This document shows positions 59,861-64,000 of a DNA stretch of 64,000 nt, piece by piece; within the stretch, counting starts at the first letter, position 1; the number at the start of each line of letters is the position of its first letter. The stretch spans positions 4,092,001 to 4,156,000 of the forward strand of contig NZ_CP163525.1 of NCBI RefSeq assembly GCF_041080655.1, in the 5' to 3' direction. Position numbers and translations under genes: made by a program. The notes beneath the pieces were generated by a model that saw nothing but the letters and a program-made list of their open reading frames with translations, was not told the origin of the DNA and did no database searches. Source of the DNA: Streptomyces sp. CG4. Its GTDB lineage: Bacteria; Actinomycetota; Actinomycetes; Streptomycetales; Streptomycetaceae.

Positions 59861-60763
59861 TCAGAACGTCAGACCCCGGACGCAGAGGTCCAGCAGGGCG
59901 CACACGAACAGGGCAATGCCGATGAAGCCGTTGACCGAGAAGAAGGCCCTGTTGAGGCGGGACAGGTCGTGGGGGCGGACGATGCGGTGTTCGTAGAGGA
60001 AGGCGCCCGCGACGATCAGCAGGCCCAGCCAGAAGAACGCGCCGGCATGGGTGGCCACCCCGTACCAGACGAACAGGGCCGTCGTGATCGTGTGGCAGAC
60101 CCGGGCGCCCCAGATCGCGGCCGGGACGCCGAAGCGGGCCGGGACCGACATGACGCCGGTCTCGCGGTCGGTCTCGACGTCCTGGCAGGCGTAGATCAGG
60201 TCGAAGCCGCCGATCCAGATGCCGACGGCGAGGCCGAGGATCACCGCGTCCCAGGACCAGGACCCGGAGATCGCGAGCCAGCCGCCGATCGGGCCCATCG
60301 CCTGGGCCAGGCCCAGGATCGCCTGCGGGAAGTTCGTGAACCGTTTGCCGTAGGGGTAGACCACCATCGGGATCACCGCCACCGGGGCCAGCGCCAGGCA
60401 CAGCGGGTTCAGGAGCGCCGCCGCGCCCAGGAAGATCACCAGCGCGATCAGGGCGCCCGTCCACGCGTGCCGGACCGACATGGCGCCGGTGACCAGCTCC
60501 CGGTGCGCCGTACGCGGGTTACGGGCGTCGATCTCGCGGTCGATGATCCGGTTGACCGCCATCGCGAACGTGCGCAGGCCGACCATGCAGATGGTGACCA
60601 GCAGCAGCCGGCCCCAGTGGATGTTCCTGTCCCACGCGTACATCGCCGTCAGGGAGGCGATGTACGCGAAGGGCAGCGCGAAGATCGAGTGCTCGATCAT
60701 CACCAGGCGCAGGAAGGCCTTCGTGCGTCCCGGCTGGGGGATCGCGGCAGAGGCGCTGCTCAC
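59861..60763 (-). CDS. mqnP: UbiA-family prenyltransferase of menaquinone synthesis
   Basis: The 300-residue membrane prenyltransferase attaches the polyprenyl chain in the futalosine route. The first Asp-rich motif is NRIIDREIDARN and the second is YACQDVETDRETG; about eight membrane segments surround them. The start is the GTG at 60763, which overlaps the ubiD-like stop (GTGA); an open frame upstream is not needed. Confidence 0.92.
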   Translation of the reverse strand: MSSASAAIPQPGRTKAFLRLVMIEHSIFALPFAYIASLTAMYAWDRNIHWGRLLLVTICMVGLRTFAMAVNRIIDREIDARNPRTAHRELVTGAMSVRHAWTGALIALVIFLGAAALLNPLCLALAPVAVIPMVVYPYGKRFTNFPQAILGLAQAMGPIGGWLAISGSWSWDAVILGLAVGIWIGGFDLIYACQDVETDRETGVMSVPARFGVPAAIWGARVCHTITTALFVWYGVATHAGAFFWLGLLIVAGAFLYEHRIVRPHDLSRLNRAFFSVNGFIGIALFVCALLDLCVRGLTF

Positions 60764-62211
60764 AGGCCGTACTCCTTCCAGCGGCGGTCCACCAGGGCCG
60801 CCGTATCCGGGTCGGACAGGACCATGTCCGGCCAGCCGCCGTCGCGGGTGTAGCCCTCCTCGGGCCACTTCTTCGTGGCGTCGATACCCGCCTTGCCGCC
60901 CCAGAACTGCTGGTAGGAGGCGTGGTCCAGGTGGTCGACGGGGCCTTCGACGACCGTGAGGTCGCGGGCGTAGTCGGTGTTGCCGAGGGCCCGCCAGGCG
61001 ACCTCGTGCAGATCGTGCACGTCACAGTCGGCGTCCACGACCACGATCAGCTTGGTCAGGGACATCATGTGCGCCCCCCAGATCGCGTGCATCACCTTCT
61101 GCGCGTGCTTCGGGTACTTCTTGTCGATCGAGACGATCGCGCAGTTGTGGAAGCCGCCGGCCTCGGGGAGGTGGTAGTCCACGATGTCCGGGACGATGAT
61201 CTTGAGGAGGGGCAGGAAGAAGCGCTCCGTGGCGCGGCCCAGCGGGCCGTCCTCCGTCGGGGGCCTGCCCACGACGATCGACTGGAGCAGCGGGCGCTTC
61301 CGCATCGTCACGCAGTCGATCTTCAGGGCCGGGAACGGCTCCTGCGGGGTGTAGAAGCCGGTGTGGTCGCCGAAGGGGCCCTCGGGCAGCATCTCGCCCG
61401 GCTCCAGCCAGCCCTCCAGGACGACCTCGGCGTTCGCGGGCACCTGCAGCGGGACCGTCTTGCAGTCGACCATCTCGATCCGCTTGCCCGCGATGAACCC
61501 GGCGAACAGGTACTCGTCGATGTCGCCGGGGAGGGGGGCGGTGGAGGCGTAGGTGACGGCGGGCGGGCAGCCGAAGGCGATCGCGACGGGCAGCCGCTCA
61601 CCCCTCCTCGCCGCGACCTGGTAGTGGTTCCGGCTGTCCTTGTGGATCTGCCAGTGCATGCCGATGGTGCGCCGGTCGTGGCGCTGCAGCCGGTACAGGC
61701 CGAGGTTGCGGATGCCGGTCTCGGGGTCCTTGGTGTGCGTGAGCCCCAGGTTGAAGAAGGAGCCGCCGTCCTGCGGCCAGGTGAACAGCGCCGGGAGCCG
61801 GTCGAGGTCCACCTCGTCGCCGTGCAGCACGACCTCCTGCACCGGGGCTTCCTTGATCTTCTTCGGCGGTACGTGGGTCATCGCGCCGAGCTTGCCGAAG
61901 GCCTCCCGGACGCCGACGAAGCCGTGCGGCAGCTCGGGGCGCAGCAGGCCGCCGATCTTCTCGGAGATCTCGCCGTACGACTTCAGGCCCAGCGCCTTCA
62001 GCAGGCGGCGGTCGGTGCCGAAGACGTTCATCGCGAGGGGCATCGCCGAGCCCTTCACGTTCTCGAAGAGCAGCGCCGGGCCGCCGGACTTCTGCACCCG
62101 GTCGACGATCTCCCCGACTTCCAGATACGGGTCGACCTCGGCCTTGATGCGCTTGAGGTCGCCCTCGCGCTCCAGCGCCCGCAGCAGGGAGCGAAGATCG
62201 TCGTAAGCCAT
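60760..62211 (-). CDS. mqnL: UbiD-like decarboxylase of menaquinone synthesis
   Basis: The 483-residue prFMN-dependent decarboxylase has the UbiD pattern: VGVREAFGKLGAMTHVPPK, YRLQRHDRRTIGMHWQ, FGDHTGFYTPQEPFPALKID, and the E-x-x-x-R region around LPEGPFGDHTG. It is translationally coupled to the UbiA gene. With the UbiX-like gene it forms the usual late futalosine set. Confidence 0.93.
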   Translation of the reverse strand: MAYDDLRSLLRALEREGDLKRIKAEVDPYLEVGEIVDRVQKSGGPALLFENVKGSAMPLAMNVFGTDRRLLKALGLKSYGEISEKIGGLLRPELPHGFVGVREAFGKLGAMTHVPPKKIKEAPVQEVVLHGDEVDLDRLPALFTWPQDGGSFFNLGLTHTKDPETGIRNLGLYRLQRHDRRTIGMHWQIHKDSRNHYQVAARRGERLPVAIAFGCPPAVTYASTAPLPGDIDEYLFAGFIAGKRIEMVDCKTVPLQVPANAEVVLEGWLEPGEMLPEGPFGDHTGFYTPQEPFPALKIDCVTMRKRPLLQSIVVGRPPTEDGPLGRATERFFLPLLKIIVPDIVDYHLPEAGGFHNCAIVSIDKKYPKHAQKVMHAIWGAHMMSLTKLIVVVDADCDVHDLHEVAWRALGNTDYARDLTVVEGPVDHLDHASYQQFWGGKAGIDATKKWPEEGYTRDGGWPDMVLSDPDTAALVDRRWKEYGL

Positions 62212-62327
62212 GCGGTCAAGTATCGCCGACGGCCCGCTTTGTCCCGGCGCCCACCCCTGAAAAGTGCCGCCGCCGCTACGCTGGCCCGGTCATCGAGGCC
62301 GTCTCACTTGCCGGGGGATCGCACGCC

Positions 62328-62648
62328 ATGCTCAGGTATCTGCCGTTTCTGCTGGTGCTGGCTCTGTGGATCTATGCCTTCGTGGACTGTCTGAACACCC
62401 CTGAGGAAGAGGTGCGGCATCTGCCGAAGGTGGCGTGGGTGGTCATCATCCTGCTCTTCGGGGAGGTGCTGGTCGGTCCGGTGGCCTGGCTGATCACCGG
62501 CCGGCGGCGGGAGGTGCCGGCGGGCGGCGCCGCCCCCGCGGAACGGCACCGGGACGCGCCCGCGCGCTGGGTCGCCCCCGACGACAACCCCGAGTTCCTC
62601 AAGTCCCTGGACAACTCGCGCGACACGGACGAGCCCAAGGGCGACTGA
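62328..62648 (+). CDS. Small PLDc_N membrane protein
   Basis: The 106-residue protein has two membrane segments (YLPFLLVLALWIYAFVDCL and VAWVVIILLFGEVLVGPVAWLI) in the phospholipase D N-terminal (PLDc_N) pattern, with no PLD catalytic domain. The tail is hydrophilic (RRREVPAGG...NPEFLKSLDN). It is divergent from the ubiD-like gene. Function is unknown. Confidence 0.85.
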   Translation: MLRYLPFLLVLALWIYAFVDCLNTPEEEVRHLPKVAWVVIILLFGEVLVGPVAWLITGRRREVPAGGAAPAERHRDAPARWVAPDDNPEFLKSLDNSRDTDEPKGD

Positions 62649-62702
62649 CCCGGTTCTCACGAGGAACCCGGCTCGGAGGCACACGGCTCAGAGGAACACG
62701 GC

Positions 62703-63464
62703 TCAGAGGAACACCGCGATGGGGTACTCCAGCACGCTCTCGCGGGCCTCGGGGTCCCAGCTCGTCACCTTGCCCAGGCAGTGGGCCGGGAACTGGCCGC
62801 CGGGCAGCTTGCGGTCGGGCCGGCGCAGCCCGTCGCCGCGCAGCACGACCCGCAGATGCGCGGCGGACTCCCCGTCGCCGTAGGGCGCCCGCATCACCAG
62901 GGTCTCGCCCTGTGCGCGTACGGCCTCGAAGCGGCCGGTGACCATGACGAACTCGCCGATCTCGGTGAGCACCACCTCCTGGGCGGAGCCGGCCAGTTTC
63001 CGGCTCAGGACGTGGTTCGGTGTGACGGTCCCGGAGTTCCGCCCCAGCTCCACCTCGACGAGCGCGTCCTTGCGCCGCAGGACGGACAGCAGCAGGCCGA
63101 TCACCGATATCGGCTCACTGCTCTCCACGTACTTGGCGACGACCTCGGTGCTGCTGCCGCCCGTCACCTTGAACAGCAGGGACATCAGGGGAATCGCCGC
63201 CAGGCACCCGGCGTTGCGCATCCGCCGCTCCTCGACCTCCCTGCGCATCGCCGACTTGTAGTTGCCCATCTTGTACAGGCCCATGACGGCGTCGTTGTCG
63301 AGGTACAGGGGCTGGTAGTTGGGGTCCTCGGACGGCCTGCCGAGCCGTCCGAGAGCACGGCGCAGCGTCAGTGCGCCCAGCACGAGCAGACCGGCGAAGG
63401 CGGCCAGCCACCACACCATCGCGCCCCACCAGGCGCTCCACCAGGTGCCGTCAAGAACAGCCAC
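62703..63464 (-). CDS. Membrane-anchored protein of unknown function
   Basis: The 253-residue protein has an N-terminal membrane segment (MVWWLAAFAGLLVLGALTL, about 16-34). A cytoplasmic helical part follows (YKMGNYKSAMRREVEERRM), then a short hydrophobic loop and a β-rich C-terminal domain (GRNSGTVTPNHVL, EVVLTEIGEFVMVTGRFE). It overlaps the VWA gene by 14 bp, so the two are probably expressed together. No family name is certain. Confidence 0.8.
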   Translation of the reverse strand: MAVLDGTWWSAWWGAMVWWLAAFAGLLVLGALTLRRALGRLGRPSEDPNYQPLYLDNDAVMGLYKMGNYKSAMRREVEERRMRNAGCLAAIPLMSLLFKVTGGSSTEVVAKYVESSEPISVIGLLLSVLRRKDALVEVELGRNSGTVTPNHVLSRKLAGSAQEVVLTEIGEFVMVTGRFEAVRAQGETLVMRAPYGDGESAAHLRVVLRGDGLRRPDRKLPGGQFPAHCLGKVTSWDPEARESVLEYPIAVFL

Positions 63465-64000
63465 GGATCTCCTTGAACGCGGTGGACAGGGACGAGTCGG
63501 GCGCGGCGGCGTCGACCATGCGGCCGCCGGTCAGCGCGGCGACCGCGCGCAGTTCGGCCGCGTCGGCCTCGCCGAAGTGGACGGGGTACGTGTGCACGGC
63601 GCGGACGTCGGCGGGGCGGGCCCGGTAGCGGCCGGCGAAGGCGGCGCGGTCGATGCCCGCGTTGTTCTCGCCGTCGGTCATCAGCACGAGGGACACCGTG
63701 CGCCCCGGGTCCTCGCTCAGGGTCCGCTCGGCGATGCCGTAGCCGTGGTCCAGGGCGGACCAGACGGCGGTGGCGTCGTCGTAGCCGCCGCCGGCGACGA
63801 AGTCGGCGAGGGTCGTGAGGTCGGCCGGGCCGCGCACGGTGACCGTGCGTTCGGCCAGTGGCCGGCCGCCGAAGCGGACCACGGTGAGTCTCTCGCCCTG
63901 GTAGAAGCGGACGAACTTGGCCGTGGCGGAGGAGTCCGCGCCGCTGAGCGAGGCGAACGCGGCACGCAGCGCGGTCGTACGGGCGCCGCGCATCGAGGTG
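63451..64000 (-). CDS. VWA-domain protein, C-terminal part
   Basis: The gene enters from the right edge, so only the C-terminal ~183 residues are seen. They include part of a von Willebrand A domain: VSLVLMTDGENNAGIDRAAF (the DG of the metal site), VHTYPVHFGEADAAELRAVAALTGG and a late SSLSTAFKEIRGC. Such proteins often act with membrane partners like the overlapping gene at 62703. The N-terminal part and start are outside the window. Confidence 0.85.
   Translation of the reverse strand, partial: TSMRGARTTALRAAFASLSGADSSATAKFVRFYQGERLTVVRFGGRPLAERTVTVRGPADLTTLADFVAGGGYDDATAVWSALDHGYGIAERTLSEDPGRTVSLVLMTDGENNAGIDRAAFAGRYRARPADVRAVHTYPVHFGEADAAELRAVAALTGGRMVDAAAPDSSLSTAFKEIRGCS

Noticed and set aside
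62665..62713. Short ~15-bp tandem repeats (ACACGGCTCAGAGGA) after the PLDc_N gene
   Set aside because: Only two exact units and one weak unit occur between two convergent genes. There is no sign of function beyond slippage.

Overview
The window is high-GC actinobacterial DNA, almost certainly a Streptomyces chromosome core region. Reasons: strong third-position GC, GTG and occasional TTG starts, ATGA/GTGA overlaps between genes, futalosine-type menaquinone genes, a whiJ-like XRE/DUF397/ATPase cluster, and a gene order matching from memory the Streptomyces nuo-to-ubiD segment. No rRNA, tRNA or CRISPR array was seen.

Layout. (1) 0-8 kb: start of the complex I operon (nuoA, nuoB, first codons of nuoC, minus strand) with a Rex-like operator upstream; a secreted C40 peptidase with a long structured leader; peptide deformylase; a geranylgeranyl-reductase-family flavoprotein that may be a menaquinone reductase; menG and mqnC. 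(2) 8.3-21.3 kb: a tad/flp pilus cluster on the minus strand (cpaB-like, cpaE-like, cpaF, tadB, tadC, flp pilin, three TadE/G-like pseudopilins, a membrane LysM-BTAD protein, prepilin peptidase). Two paralogous gene pairs, each a lipoprotein plus an exported protein, lie in and beside this cluster at 12.6-14.3 and 21.7-23.4 kb. A decayed third pair is at 31.5-32.5 kb. (3) 23.4-33 kb: an accessory island. It holds a small helical protein, a 1460-residue RHS polymorphic toxin with a WXG-like N-terminus and a barnase/RNase Sa-like C-terminus, and its barstar-type immunity gene. Next come an immunity gene broken by one stop codon, MFS and GntR remnants, a proline-rich membrane protein, the decayed third pair, and a 426-bp deleted ISAs1-type element with both inverted ends. 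(4) 33-42 kb: a type VII secretion-like locus with a WXG100-like gene, a 1529-residue FHA-bearing EssC/EccC ATPase, and a convergent five-gene operon (WXG100-like, large helical substrate-like protein, multi-pass membrane protein, two unrecognised proteins). (5) 42-49 kb: two Ser/Thr kinases, mqnA, a cold-shock gene, and an XRE-cupin regulator divergent from azlCD with repeated operator-like palindromes. (6) 49-57 kb: methyltransferase, DUF397/XRE/ATPase cluster, LysR, acyl-CoA synthetase, MaoC-like dehydratase with a double palindrome in its promoter, TetR, DUF4229 and GNAT. (7) 57-64 kb: mqnE, Lrp/AsnC, ubiX-, ubiA- and ubiD-like menaquinone genes, a PLDc_N membrane protein, a membrane protein and a partial VWA protein.

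Two themes tie the region together. One is respiration: complex I, most of the futalosine menaquinone route (mqnA, C, E, the UbiX/UbiA/UbiD set, menG) and a candidate quinone-saturating reductase. The other is the cell surface and competition: the Tad pilus, type VII-like ATPase and substrates, and the RHS nuclease with its immunity protein. The least described parts are the EssC-centred locus with its companion operon and the recurrent lipoprotein/exported-protein pair.
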